A DNA stretch of 64,000 nucleotides, from contig NC_051073.1 of the NCBI RefSeq assembly GCF_004664715.2, positions 64,493,436 through 64,557,435 of the forward strand, written 5' to 3'. Position numbers and translations under genes: made by a program. Origin of the DNA: Peromyscus leucopus. Its lineage: Eukaryota; Chordata; Mammalia; Rodentia; Cricetidae. The notes beneath the pieces are model-generated. The model was not told the origin of the DNA. It ran no database searches and was given only the letters and a program-made list of their open reading frames with translations. Shown one piece after another: positions 35,110-59,919 of this stretch (the stretch's first letter is position 1; each line of letters opens with the position of its first letter).

Positions 35110-36255
35110 AACTTGCCCACTTATTAGGAAATGGAGATATTTTCAGTTGGGAGACATTCTTTTTGAGAGAGAAGATAGTTCTTTGTTCCTTGCCACAAAG
35201 CGTTCACCGAGCACAATTTCATCTTTGCTGTGGGTTTTGAAGCGGAAACACTCAGGCAGTCACCTGTGAGATGAAAGATCACCCAGCCGGAGAAGTTTTC
35301 CTTGGAAACCACAGTCTGTGTCTGTAAAGAAATGTGCTGGGGTGGGAAACCAGCAGGGGAGTGAGGCAGATCCTCATGCTTTAATGTAGAGATGTGCCAT
35401 GACCTTAACGAAGTGTGTTTCCGAACACCAGGTAGCATGCATGGGTCTGGACAGTAAGCTTTACACAGAATGGCCTGGAAGAATAAATGATAAGGTAGCA
35501 ATGCTCAGGTCCGAGCTGTGGGGTTTGGAGGCACTTATGAGGGACTATGAGTTAGACAGATTCCCTGCCTAGGCAGAAAGAGGGCCCTGACTAGGTAATA
35601 AAGATGGCTGGTTCTCCCTCAGCCTCCTGACCAGAGACAAAAGCCTGGTGTCTAACATCTCCCATGGCATACTTGCCCAGCCCAAATTGAAGGCGTTGGG
35701 GTTTTAGCCACTGTGAGCCAGATGAAGTCATCTCTAATCCCTAAAACAAACAAAAACAAACAAACACAAACATAAAAGCCCATTCATTACCAAAGCCAGC
35801 ACAGAACACAGAACAATGATGGTGTTTGTAGCCAAGTTAGCAGAGGTTTGTCCATTCACTGTTCAATGAAATTACTCCCCAAACCAGTTTATTCTGGTTT
35901 CCTCTGGGTTTCAAAAGAAAGCGCTCTTCATCTTCAGCTGGGGAGGGACAAGGCTCAGGAAGCCCCCACCCATCCCTGGGGAGCTCTAGGCAGTTAATGG
36001 TGGCTGGGGAGAATGAGTAGTGTTCTTCAGTGGTGTAGCCGATGGAAAGTTGCCCTCATTCAAGTGAATAACCTCCCAGCCATGCTCATGTAGACCGCCC
36101 TGATTAAACTCAGTGGAAGAAGAAGGTCAGGAGCGGGAGGGAGGGCAGGCAGGAAATAACACTGAAAGCAGAAAGGGACATGAAGGTAAGGAAGGTCTGG
36201 TGGGAGTCGGAAGTGGGAAAGGGAGGATAATGCAGGGAGAATATGACCAAAGTAC
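35110..36255. other. Intergenic stretch, nothing recognised
   Basis: A 125-codon minus frame (35124-35501) shows no family resemblance. No clear repeat. Confidence 0.4.
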
Positions 36256-36263
36256 ATTACATA

Positions 36264-36500
36264 TTATATATATGGAATTGTGAATGAATATATATATATT
36301 GTATATATGGAATTGCAAATGAATATATATGGAATTGCAAATGAATATATCTATTATATATGGAATTGTGAATGAATATATCTATTACATATGAATTGCA
36401 AATGAATATATCTATTATATATGGAATTGTGAGTGAATATATATTATATATATGGAATTGTGAATGAATATATATATTATTTATATGGAATTGTGAATGA
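36264..36500 (+). repeat. AT-rich minisatellite, about eight units of roughly 31 bp
   Basis: Units contain TATATGGAATTGTGAATGAA separated by variable TATA-rich spacers; eight GAATTG cores can be counted. Confidence 0.9.
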
Positions 36501-36509
36501 ATGCATTTA

Positions 36510-39205
36510 AAATTTTTAAATATCAAAAAGAATGTGTCTGTTGGCTCTAAAATGTTTAACTATTGGGGGAGAATGGCTCGAGACTGTGTACAGAAGAAAA
36601 TATTGTGATGACTCAGTTACTTTAGACTAACAGTATCTTTACCTCCCTTGTTACTGACCCAATGCTCAGGGATAAAGTGGAGAGATACATCGACGATCAA
36701 CTTACACATTTAGAAAGTTCAGCAGAATTGCTTTGTTGGAAACTTTCAGGTTATCCAAATAAGATTTATGGCTTAGACTGAGCTCCTGCATGAGGCCCGA
36801 CAAGCTAAACCAAGATGGAGTCACTTGTGCTCAGGCTCCATGCACCAAGACAAACCAAGCTGCTTATCTGAAGTTCCTAACTTCCCCAGGGGAACCAGAG
36901 CCAGGGCAAGAGAGCCTTGGAGAGCGAGAACTAGAGAGAAACAGAATTTTCCCTCCCCCCTGCCCCCACCCCCAAATGGCCAGTTTTAGCTTGAGGAAGT
37001 CCCTCAGCTTCAGCTTTCCAAGTGCCGCAGCAGCAAGAGCTGCAATTCTGCACTGTTAACTGTGTAGCCTGCAGCATCTCTTGCCTACTCAGGTGAAGCC
37101 GCGATCTTATCCCAGAGGAAAGAACTTCAGGATGTCAGTATAAAGCAAAGTCAGAAGTTATTAAGCAAGGGGCAGACTTGCAGAGACAGGGTGGGTGGAA
37201 AGCAAGACGTGCACCCCGCAGTAGCTACACGTGTGATTTGTAGCTTCTGAAAGTGTATCATCCTAAGGGTGTCACTTATAACTAAGTTTAAGGATCAAGC
37301 CAAGTTTTAAAGTTAAGTGAAGAATCATCTGACTTGCTCATTTCTCTTTCTAGAGCATTCCCTTTTCTGAATTTCAAGGTGGTCAATGAGAGCACCTTGT
37401 TCAGATTTGTAGATGAGAAAGTGCTAGCAAGACCCAAAGGTCAAAGGTCATGAGGGGAAGACACAGGCCTTGACCTCAAGTATGGCCTATCAGCTGTGTG
37501 AATACTTTTTCAAGAGATATTTCTCAGAGAGTGGAGCAGACTTCTCTGCAGGCAGTCGCTCAAGGGTTTGGTCAAGTATGTTGAAATTTTGTGACTCTCA
37601 GCCAGTGAGAGACCTAAACGGGACTCTTTCTCATGTCTGCTTAATTTCCCTTGTGTGTTTGCCTCAGAAAGTGGCTTTGAAACCGCATCTTTGTGGTATG
37701 TTTCTGCTTCTCTCCGTTGTTCTGTGAAGAAAGCTGGCCCCTCTCCCACCCAGCGTCCTGAAACCTTTTCCTATACAGGAGAATTGCAGCGGAAAACCCA
37801 GCTGAGGTCTCTGGGCCTGATACAGTTTTGAGTAGAAGGAAGTATTCTTTCTGTGAGGTTGAAGAGAAGCTAATTATTTCAATGACCAGCAATTCCTAAA
37901 AAAAAAAATAAATAAATAAGATTTTGATGAAAAAGATACAGACTGAGAGGTCAGTGCTTTTCTAGCAAATTAATTCCAACAGAAGCTTCTAGAATATTAC
38001 CTCTAGCTCTTTTTTTTTTTTAATCTTTGAATACCTATTAAAGTATAGGGTTAGTATCCATTCAATCAAGTTCCTATGAGCCACTCACTATGTGCTGAGC
38101 AGTCATGGGAAGCAGAGCAGAGGCCAGTCAGACATTTGCCTTGTACTTGCAGAGCCCATGTATTATCAGAGAAACTCGATAAGCAAGAAAAACATGAGCG
38201 TGGTTACAGTGAGGTGAGGATTTAGTAAGGCCAGCGGCCTGAGTGTGCTGTTTGAAAGATCAGGACGGCATTTCAAAGAAAAGTGGCCTCTGAGCAAGGG
38301 CATGGAGGGAGGAAGGGACGGGGACATCGTGGCAGGGGTGTTGTAGCCCTGAGCAAGAAAGAGAATGCCTCATTGTTCCAGAAAAAACAAAACAAAACAA
38401 AAAAGACCTCTCAGCCTCTGGTCCGTATTAAGATTCACTGCGGTTCTGGGGCAGTTCCACTGTTTATATAAAGTGTCATGCTATCAGTTTCACTCTTTCA
38501 GGGGCAAGTTGGGCTTTTATTTAGGACTCTGAGTCTACTATGGAGGTACTACCTCATCTGTAAGGATGGAGGATGGTCCACCAGCCACAGAAACGAAGAG
38601 ATTGTTAGGACGGGAAGCAGGAAGGAAGGGACGTAGAGTAAGAAGCATGTTCACATCTGTTCCCATCATAGCTCTGGCTTTCCTCTGCCTGTCTATTCCG
38701 GGCTGTTTTCCTCATTTATCTCTCTTTAGTTCAGCGGGTTTCGCCAGCGAAGCCTACCTTCCTTACCCTACCTGTGATGGAGGAGACTCCGTGTGGGGAC
38801 CGTTCACTCACTGCCCTCTCATTCTGTATCCAGGCAACAGAGGGGCAGCCTTGTGGAGGAGAGAGGGGTGACAGAGGAAGTTGGGCAGGGAACAAGGGCT
38901 GCCTGGGACACAGGAGGACATAAAGCACCAATATTCTTCCAGGAAAGAGTTCCCTATCGTGGACAATATCTGAGTCCTGAGTCTGCCTTGAGCGTCAAGG
39001 AAAGGGCCATCTATCTTAACACACTAAGCAGCCTGCCCAGAATCACAGGCCCTCCTCTCTTCCTTCTTCTAACTGGCTCAGGACTTGAATGTTGCTAAAA
39101 TTCAAGGCTACTCTGACCAAGTCACTAAAAACTTATTACAAAAGGATAATGCTTCTCTCCTGAAGCCTAGAGGTTTCAGCTCTCAGCTGACCAACAGGGG
39201 CCTCT
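36510..39205. other. Intergenic stretch, nothing recognised
   Basis: 2.7 kb without recognised gene or clear repeat. Several 80-100-codon frames have no resemblance to known families. Confidence 0.4.
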
Positions 39206-39207
39206 CC

Positions 39208-39340
<133 letters not shown>

Positions 39341-39482
39341 AAATGCAGTAAGGCAGCTTGTTGGAAGACTCAACAGACCGCTTGAATCAGGCAATTAAAC
39401 TGCCATGGAAAACTCCCCAACGTTCTTTTCTAAACTGGTAACCTGACGCTGGGAGACAGCTTTCCTAGTTACTAAGTATCCA

Positions 39483-40142
39483 CTAGGTTGAGCCCTGGGC
39501 AAGCCCTTGAGAACAGACGCTGGAAAGAACCCACATTTGAAATTCTTCTTGTATCAAAACAAGCTGTGAGGACAGGATGCAGTTGGAGGTCACTCTCTCT
39601 CCTCTGCCTGGACTTGGGTTACTATAGTTCACCAGGAAATTGTCTGGACCCTGAAAAAGCTCCAAATCCTTCCTTGCAGCCCCTTTGTGACCAGAAGATG
39701 GCTTCACAACCACATGCTGGGCCACACTGCTCCTGTTGTTCCCAGCAGAGCAGAGGAGAGAACCCGTGCTCACTGGTTCCTGGTTCAGGATGAACAGCCT
39801 CCTGTGAAGACAGCCCCAGATGCCCGGCCTTCAGGGTGTGGTCCCTCTGCATCCTGAGGCTGAGGACCTGTGGAGACAGCTGCCTGCAGAAGCCCCTTTC
39901 CCATGCCCTCTGCCATGCACACACTGCCTCTCTGTCTCTCCATGTGTGGTGAGGACACCCATGGAGAAGAAGTGACAAGCTGTGAGTCCTGCTGCTTCCC
40001 AGGAGTCCCCAGGGCCTGGTAGTGTGGGAGGTAGGGAGGAGTCAGGGGTCTCCTGGCGCTGACAGATGCCAGCTGCTGTGTGGGACCCCAGGGGTTTAAT
40101 GGTGCCCGAAGTGGCATGACCCTCCCATAGCTTCCTGAATCA
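39483..40142 (-). repeat. Unclassified 0.7-kb element, copy B
   Basis: Partner of 25683-26373. On the minus strand its frame matches that of copy A over the last ~96 codons, but a TGG-to-TGA change further upstream breaks it. It lacks the 27-bp and 3-bp segments of copy A. Confidence 0.75.
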
Positions 40143-40144
40143 TT

Positions 40145-41425
40145 TCCGTCTTGCTGGGTCCTGTCTTTTCCGCCAGTAGGAGGAACCATGTCGTGACCAC
40201 AGGATGCTAACACGGAAGGAGAGTGCAGGTGGGACCAGGTGCAGGAAGAGAGCATTGTGAGGGCCGGTGGCAAGGTGGTCACAACGCTTGGCCTGGACCC
40301 CTTGTCTTGGTTCACAGCCCTGTGCTCTTTCACGGATGCCAAGGGGAAGAGGACGTCTGAGCGTCACTCCTTAGCGGCACAGATCCAGTCCCCAGATGTG
40401 ACTAGTAATGACCTCTCAACACCAGAGATTAGACATGTCCTGCTTCGATGTGACATCATAGGGACCACTATGAGGTCTTAGGTGGTCCGGACAGCGTGTA
40501 GGAACCTGTGGATTTGCCCAGCTCTTCCTTCTACTATCCACCCTCACCATCTACAGTAAGATGTGTCTCTAGCACCCTTTGGCTGAAAATTATTATAAAA
40601 TTATAGATACGCAGGACAGAAAGGTCCTTACAGAGCAGGCAGTTCCCATCAGCGCTGTACATTAAAAGCAGAGGCCGGGTTGAGTCAGCCTCCATAGCTC
40701 TGTCCACAGACCACTTAGAAGCCTGAAGATCTGAGTACAGAATGTGAATAGTCAGCAGTTAAACTGTGTAATTTAAGCTGGAATGTTCAGCGTGCCGCCT
40801 CATTCACTCTCCACCCTGCAGAGGCTGATTAGAAACTCCTGTCCATTCACCAGGTTTCCAAGTCTGTAGCCATCTGGGTGTATCTGGTTTGTGGCAGGCC
40901 CTAATGTGACAACCAAAAGATCCCGTTTAAACCATACCCCGCTCTCCAGCTCTAAGGCATGCAAGGGAGGTGGGTGTGTTGTAACAGGTGTAGAGAGAGG
41001 GACTACAGAAGAGACATGGATGCTCTCAATTTTGAGCCCACCAGGTATAGATTGACACGTCCCTTACATGTCCATTTCTAGTGAAGACCATACTGTCTGT
41101 CTCTGCCTCACAATGGAGAAACCGGCGCTCACTGCAGTAGGGGTCCACCCTGGGACCTCACGGCAAGCCAACTCTGATCCCCAACCCTGGCCCTGGTACC
41201 TGCGTCACATTCCTGGCCAGGACTACATGGGGTGCAGTATTCCTGTACTTCAGGAAACGAAATAGTTGATTTTTCATTTACACAAAAATGAAAAATAAAT
41301 ACCAGATGGTTGGAAACAGTGTAAACTCATCTTGCTGGAACTTACAAGGCCATTCAGACCGAAAAGATGTCAAGTTAGAAAATCCACAAAGCAAAAAAGA
41401 TGTTTTGAATGAAAATGCACTTTGT
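40145..41425. other. Upstream flank of APOD, nothing recognised
   Basis: 1.3 kb before the promoter tract without clear repeat or gene; distal APOD control sites may lie here but none can be named. Confidence 0.4.
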
Positions 41426-41429
41426 CTCT

Positions 41430-41457
41430 CACACACACACGCATACACACACACACA
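41430..41457 (+). promoter_or_regulatory. Alternating purine-pyrimidine (CA) tract in the APOD promoter
   Basis: A CA-rich tract broken by GCAT lies about 200-230 bases upstream of the predicted start site. Alternating purine-pyrimidine DNA can form Z-DNA, and the human APOD promoter has been described as carrying such a stretch at a comparable distance (from memory). It may equally be an ordinary microsatellite. Confidence 0.45.
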
Positions 41458-41628
41458 GTATCTCATTGTTTCTTCCTCAGGGAGCAGCTGTGAAGGAAAT
41501 TAAGGAAGCGACAGATACAGCATCCCATCTTTGTGCCTCATACAGAGCTCAGCTTTGAGGCCAGCCTTCCTGAGCTTTGGGGGGTGTGGCATGCATGACC
41601 CTCAAAGGGGATGGCCTGATGGGGAGCT

Positions 41629-41634
41629 TATAAA
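41629..41634 (+). promoter_or_regulatory. APOD: TATA box of the APOD promoter
   Basis: TATAAA followed by G, within GAGCTTATAAAGTGAC. It lies about 90 bases before the strong donor at 41720, which sets the initiation region near 41655-41662. No CpG-rich island surrounds it, in keeping with a TATA-type, regulated promoter. Confidence 0.75.
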
Positions 41635-41658
41635 GTGACTTGGGAGAAGCCAGGCACC

Positions 41659-41719
41659 AAAACAGGCACCTCACTTGGAGGCTTCTGTGTGGAAACTGTC
41701 ATCATCTTAATGAGAAAAG
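41659..41719 (+). other. APOD: APOD exon 1, non-coding 5' UTR exon (predicted)
   Basis: Mammalian APOD has an untranslated first exon. Here a TATA box is followed about 25-30 bases later by a short exon candidate that ends in AAAAG before a consensus donor, GTAAGT, at 41720. The distance to the coding exon (3.2 kb of intron 1) is reasonable. The start is inferred from TATA spacing and could be off by several bases. There is no ATG before the donor that would open a long frame. Confidence 0.75.
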
Positions 41720-42144
41720 GTAAGTGCATAGTTGTAACTTTCACTAGGATGAATGAGTTTAAGATAGAGAATGCCTTGACTTCCCATCACCCCTTTCAGC
41801 TCTCCCGGTAAGTATGGACGGAGGGCTTTCACACCAGCTCTGCGGGAGCCATCTCCTCTTCCTCAAGCAAACTTACAAGGTAGGTACTATTGGTACGTTT
41901 TCTGGTGACAGGCCGGAGGGTTAGGTAAGCCTGCGCTTGCCCTGATGGCTCCTCCTGTTCCCCACACTCCCGCTACCAAAGGAGACCATGGGAAATTTGC
42001 CTGTGTGCCAAGACGGCACTGGTAGAATTCCCTAGAGCGATTCAACTGCACCTGATGGTAAGATCAACTGAAAACTGGAACTGATTGTGTGAACAGAGTA
42101 CGGTACATTTGGACACAAAAACATTTTGTTTAGATACGTGATTT

Positions 42145-42250
42145 GCTGGGTGTAGTGGGGTAACCTTTAGCCCGCACACGAGGGAAGCAGGCATCACAAA
42201 CTGTAGGATGGCCTGAGTTACAGAGGACAGCCTGGACTATGTAGAAAAAA
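42145..42250 (+). mobile_element. Diverged B1 SINE (+)
   Basis: GCTGGGTGTAGTGGGGTAACC...GCCTGAGTTACAGAGGACAGCCTGGACTATG then A/G-rich tail. Confidence 0.6.
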
Positions 42251-42916
42251 AGAAAAGAAAAGGAAAGGGGGGAAAACGCAATTCTTGTTCAATTTGAAGG
42301 CTACATGGGTTTGTTTGTTTTTAAGGACTATTTACCCATGGAAATATTTTATTGTAACATGTGAAATCTCAGAATCTATTTCTAGAAGTAAACTCACCAA
42401 GACGATCTTCCTGTGATATTAGACAATGGGAAAATAGGCACCGTAAATCATGCAACTTTTATCCAGAGCTATACATGCATGCCAATAGCATGCTTTCTCT
42501 ATCAGTGTTAAGTGAATCCGAACAGAAGGGACATGGAAAATCAGCCTCTCCCCTCTCAAGGAGTTTTGGCTATGGGAAGAAAACTCAAACAACCAGACGG
42601 CATCGGCACCTCTGGAAACCATGTAGTCAACAGGAGTTAGCCTTGTTCTGAATCCTCCCACAGAACTTAAGGGTATGTTTCAGCCCACACGAGAACATCT
42701 TGTAATAGGACATTTGTCAGCGTTAGACATGGGGCTCACTTGTCATTGCTGCTGCATGGTGACGCAGGGCTCCTCGGGTCTCACAGGCAGGCATTCATTG
42801 AAAGGCACAAAGTTGGATGCAGAAGGGAACATGGCCGAGAGGCTATGAGTGGAGATCTGGCCCTGTCATTGTCCTGTTCCCTTCCCGGCCTCAGTTTCCT
42901 CATCTGCACACCTGGC

Positions 42917-42940
42917 GGGGGTGGGGTGGGGTGGGGTGGG
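42917..42940 (+). repeat. GGGGT run, quadruplex-capable, APOD intron 1
   Basis: Five G-runs of 3 to 5 separated by single T. G-rich on the APOD coding strand. Confidence 0.9.
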
Positions 42941-43824
42941 TAGGTATCCTCTAAGGTCCTATCCATTTGGAAACTCAGTAAAGTGTACATACTATGTGCC
43001 ACATGCAAAGTCCAGTCCTTGGGAAAGCCCATTGACTTAGGCCTGTTGGGTAGAGCTACAAAGATTCCAAGAGCTCCTGAGAAAGGGTGCAAAGTTTTCT
43101 GAGTTTAGGTTGGACTTCTACAAACACTCCACCCTCTGAAATGCTAAAACACGGCTGTAGTTTATATAGCAATGGGAAAGGGTGCCTCCAGGACTAAAGA
43201 TGGTGGTCCCCTCCACAGATCTGCTCAAGAGAACTTCAGCAGCCGCCCCCTCCCCAGCCCGCCCCAGCTGGCAGCTCCCACTCCTTACATAACTGTTCTT
43301 TTGAAAACCAGGCAACAAAACCTTCAGAAGAAAAAGCTATTGATTATTAAAGTTATTTGGAGGTTCAGAGACTCGTAATGAAGTGGTTATAATTATTCCT
43401 GTTATGACACATCCTTTTCAATGCTTGGATCTGAGAACATTTGGCGTGCATTGACTCAGTCACCTTCATCTCGGAGAGAAAGGCAGCGAGCTGGAAATAG
43501 CTCATGTGCAGGGAGAGGCAAGGAGTCACCAAAAGGGTGCAGAGGAAAGAAAAGTCAGGGGAAAGGGGCAGAGAGGAGGCCGAAGTGTCTGTCCATAGCC
43601 TGCACTGACGGCCATCACACTCCCTGTCTATCCATGGTCCCTCCCCAGAGCCAGTTGTGACCACCAGCGGACTTCCGTATGGAACTGACGTTGCTCTCTT
43701 CCATATCAGCTGACAGGCCTTCTCTGGTTGAATGCACATCCTCTACAAAAACCACTCTCAGTGGTCAGTGAAAACACTTGGGACATAGAATCCTGTTTCT
43801 GCCTTTCATAATAACGGTGCTAGT

Positions 43825-43985
43825 ATTTAACTGGGCAAGGCGACACATGTCTTTAATTCCCAGCACTCACAAGGCAGAGGCAGGAAGATCTCTGTGAGTT
43901 CAAGACCAGCCAGGTCTACAAAGCAAGTTCCATGACAGCCAGGGCTAATAGTGAGATGCTGACTCAAAAATAAATAAGTAAATAA
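43825..43985 (+). mobile_element. B1 SINE (+)
   Basis: AACTGGGCAAGGCGACACATG...GAGGCAGAGGCAGGAAGATCTCTGTGAGTTC...ending CTCAAAAATAAATAAG. Confidence 0.85.
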
Positions 43986-44047
43986 TTTTTTAAAAGCTAA
44001 TATTTACTGAGCACCTGCTTGGTGTCAGACACTAATATGAATATTCA

Positions 44048-44050
<3 letters not shown>

Positions 44051-44085
<35 letters not shown>
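44051..44085 (+). repeat. (TC)n microsatellite
   Basis: About 17 units, APOD intron 1. Confidence 0.96.
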
Positions 44086-44086
<1 letters not shown>

Positions 44087-44946
44087 CAGGGGGGTGTGTC
44101 TTTTTATGTCATTGGAGCTGGTCTTGAACTGGTGGACTCCACAGTTGTCCCACCCAAGCCTCTCTCGTAGCCCCCTTTCCCACCACACCTGGCTTTATTT
44201 TATCTCATTTGATTTTTGCAAAGATTCGTGAGCTAGGCATGACTGTTAGTCCCACTTGATAAACCAAGAAACAAAGGCCTAACTTGCACAGTTACACTCA
44301 GTAGGTGGCAGAGGCAGAATTGGAACTCCATCTGAGTAACACTGGGTTCCCCACATGCTGCTCTCGGTCAAGGTTCCTGGACCAAGCTTGGGTTGATAGG
44401 ACAGCCCAGCGAAACGTTGGCAAAGATACTGTGTGGGGGTCTGAGGGAGCATTCCCTTATGAATCTCACAGGACACTTTATGTTGTACATGATTTGGATT
44501 TGAGCTTGATTTCTTCAAGCTTGGACCTTTCAGGGCACTTCTTTGTCTAGCCCCTGTATACATATTATTTTTGTTCCAGAAACAAATACCTACCGAACCC
44601 GACATTTCCAAGATTCTGGGATGGTTCTGAGGCGAATTGGACAGGCGCCCACCCTAGAGAAATATTCAGTGAAGCGTGGGAGTGTGTGGGTTCACAGAGG
44701 AGGCTAATCCAGCAAGAGATGCTCTAAAAGAGGTGCTCAGTGCTCTGGGGTGATGGACTCACTGTGGCTGGATGGCCAGGCTGGCAGCAGCTGCAGGATG
44801 CAGCGTCTCAGTGCTGAGGAGAAAGCCAGCTGAGGGACCAGGCCCGCCCACAAGGACTCTCCATCACTGTGTGTCCTCAGGAGACCCAGACACCTCCAGC
44901 TGCATTATTTCTCCCTAGGCCTCTCCTGAAGCCACCCAGACCCAAG

Positions 44947-57323
<12,377 letters not shown>

Positions 57324-57555
57324 AGGGAGGGACAGCCACTCTGGGTTACTTCTATGCTTTGCGTCCCCGGCTCCACCCCAGCTCCTCACGAAGACAAACC
57401 GAGCGACTGTGACAAGGACCAGAGGGAAAGTCTGGCTATAGAAGCCCGTGGAGGGGCCTCAGGGGAAAGTTGATCCAAACCCAGCCAGATCCCAAACTGT
57501 CACCCCACCGCCGCCGCCGCTAGCCCAGTAATAAACCTTTTGCTGATCAGCTGTG
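57324..57555 (+). other. APOD: APOD 3' UTR
   Basis: About 230 bases from the stop codon to the predicted cleavage site. It contains a short CCG run (57508-57520) just before the polyadenylation signal. The end is estimated from the usual 15-25 base spacing after AATAAA. Confidence 0.7.
57530..57535 (+). terminator. APOD polyadenylation signal AATAAA
   Basis: Canonical AATAAA in CCCAGTAATAAACC, 207 bases after the stop codon, followed by a GT-containing stretch (GCTGTGTTCACAGTGG) that can act as the downstream element. Confidence 0.85.
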
Positions 57556-57559
57556 TTCA

Positions 57560-58500
57560 CAGTGGATTCTGAGTTAGAGTTATTGTGGGAGATTCATTAG
57601 AAGCAGATGGTGGGAAACCCTTCAGCGGTTATGTTTAGAAAAACAGCTCTGAACTGTCCTAATTTAAAGGATGGCAAAGTCAGGGTCTGCTGACCGATCC
57701 AGGGTTCCACTGCACAGCAGATACAACTCCAGAGGGAATCCTGGAGGCTTTCATTTCTGTCTGGAGGCTTCCTTGAAGTTAGTTTCTCATCGAGAAGTCT
57801 TCAGAGTGGAGCTGAAGAATGAGAGTCCTGGAAGGGTCTCTGAGACGAGGAGAGTCGGTGAGGGGAAGACAAAGAGATTTTAAAAACGATGTAAAATGTT
57901 CTCTTTCATTCCGTTGGTGTTTACTGAGGTCCAATTGCATTCCAGTCACTGAAAAATCCAGAGTTCCCTGCCCCTCCACCCCAGAAGCTTCAGCCCTGTG
58001 AGAGAGACATCAAGATAGAGGGCACCATGGGAAATCTGAGAACATCCCAGCCCCTTCAAGACACAGGGTCAAGCTTACACAGTCTGCCTAAAAGCCTTGA
58101 GGGCATTCCCATGCCCCGGCTCCACTAGGAAGTCAGAAACCACCTGGTGGTGTGTGTTCTGACCACGTGACTTTCAAAATCAACTGACCTCAGATTTATC
58201 ACTCCGCAAGTTCACTTGCGTAGAATACATATGGTATGTGTTAATATATACAATTCTCGTTTAATTAAGGGAAAATAAACTCAAAATGTAGCTTCCAATT
58301 CACAATTCAAAAAGCCTGAAAACTGCTGGGCAAAAAGATAATAAGGGGTTGAATGTGGTCAGCTGCTTTCCTCAGCACAGCCTGAGGTGTCCTGAGCATG
58401 GCACCACACTGTTCGTCCAAGGCACTTGGCTACTCTAGAATACAGTGATTCCTCGGAGGGCTAAGCTTGTGGTCACCTGCTATCTCGTGATAAAAACTAA
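57560..58500. other. Downstream flank of APOD, nothing recognised
   Basis: No gene or clear repeat. Confidence 0.45.
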
Positions 58501-58502
58501 AT

Positions 58503-58690
58503 TATGTAGCCAGTGAGATGGCTCAGCTGGCCTAGGCACCCGCCACCAAGCCCACGGACCTGAGTGTGATCCCTGGGACCCCCTTGGCAGAAGGAAAGGG
58601 CTAACTCCAGCAAGTTGCTCTCTGACCTCCACACACCCGTTGAGGAATGCATGTGCCTACATGCAAACATGCACACACAATAAATAAATG
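58503..58690 (+). mobile_element. B2-class SINE (+)
   Basis: GTAGCCAGTGAGATGGCTCAGCTGG...GTGATCCCTGGGACCC...CTCTGACCTCCACACACCC...ACACACAATAAATAAATG. Confidence 0.75.
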
Positions 58691-59723
58691 AAAAGTGCCC
58701 TGGTAACATCTGCCTGAGTGGGGGAGGAAGGCCAGTAGGAAACACAGAGCAAAATAAAGACAACAGTACACACTAAGCCCAGCACAGCCATCATTAGCTC
58801 TAACCTTTGTCAAGGTATCACCAGTCTCAGTTCAGACACAGTTCAGAGATGATTCTATGACACACTGTCCCCCCCAACCCTGGAGTGTTTATAAAGCAAA
58901 CCCCAGTTATCACAGCTCATCACTTGGCCTATAACTACCTGGTGGATATAAGCATGTATAAAACAAAAATATTGCAAGTTATGGCTTATGTCCTGGAGGT
59001 ATTCAGAGAATGTAATCTCTACGTAGTTTTAAGAATATTTGACATAATTTAGGTGAAAGGGAAGATGTATGTACAGAAATGTTCATGGTTTTATTTGTGT
59101 CAGTCCCAGATGGGAAGCGATGATACTAAGACAGCAAGGGATCCTGGGTTATAGAACAGCTGTTTGATATCAGCCACATGTTCATGAAAATGCGAGAAAG
59201 TCACGCGGGAGTTGCTGCTCTATGTGTGGGGATTTGGGAGGTCCCTGCTGGTGGCCCTGTAGCTCTGCAGGCACAGAGCAAGGACTATCTCAGTAGCCAC
59301 ACCCAGCTGATCCAAGGGATGTCTACCTGAGCTAGAGGCCACCAGTCTACAGTCTGATCAGCCTAACTAACTGCATGGAAGAGACATGCAGAGATCTGGA
59401 GGCAGAGCTCAGTGGTACAGTGTAAGGACCTGGATTCAATTCTCAGCTTCTAAAAATAAATACAGAAAAACCCGAGAGGTTTGGAATGCTCGAGAGCTGT
59501 AAGATCTCATAGTTGGCAGTGATGGTTACTGGTGATAGGCAATGGAAGTTATGGGAGTACAGAGCACAGATGCTGGTGTCAGAGGAGACCTCCCACTCAC
59601 CCCAGGCTCCTCACAGCAGCTTCAGTTGCCGGTGTTTTTCCATGTCCCAGCTCAATTCCTGTGAAGCTTGGCTGACTTAGTTCCTTAGTTCCTGCCCTTG
59701 GATTTCTGCAGGATTAGGTATGT

Positions 59724-59725
<2 letters not shown>
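58691..59725. other. Intergenic stretch, perhaps with an old L1/L2 scrap
   Basis: 59060-59160 (ACAGAAATGTTCATGGTTTTATTTGTG) hints at an old LINE 3' region; too worn to assign. No gene seen. Confidence 0.3.
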
Positions 59726-59726
<1 letters not shown>

Positions 59727-59775
<49 letters not shown>

Positions 59776-59810
59776 TGAGATAGAGCACATACACACACAT
59801 AGCACGCGCT

Positions 59811-59842
<32 letters not shown>

Positions 59843-59876
59843 AGATAGAGCACATACACGCACACACACACACACA

Positions 59877-59914
<38 letters not shown>
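59727..59914 (+). repeat. Compound CA array with repeated GGTGAGATAGAGCACATACA insert
   Basis: CA arrays separated by two copies of GGTGAGATAGAGCACATACA (59774 and 59838), showing that a CA-plus-insert block was tandemly duplicated. Confidence 0.9.
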
Positions 59915-59916
<2 letters not shown>

Positions 59917-59919
59917 TGC

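Larger units (their letters stand above)
41720..44918 (+). other. APOD intron 1
   Basis: GTAAGT...TAG intron of 3.2 kb. It holds a weak B1-like SINE (about 42145-42250), a GGGGT run (42917-42940), a B1 (about 43825-43985), a CT microsatellite (44051-44085), and otherwise sequence in which I recognise nothing. Confidence 0.75.
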
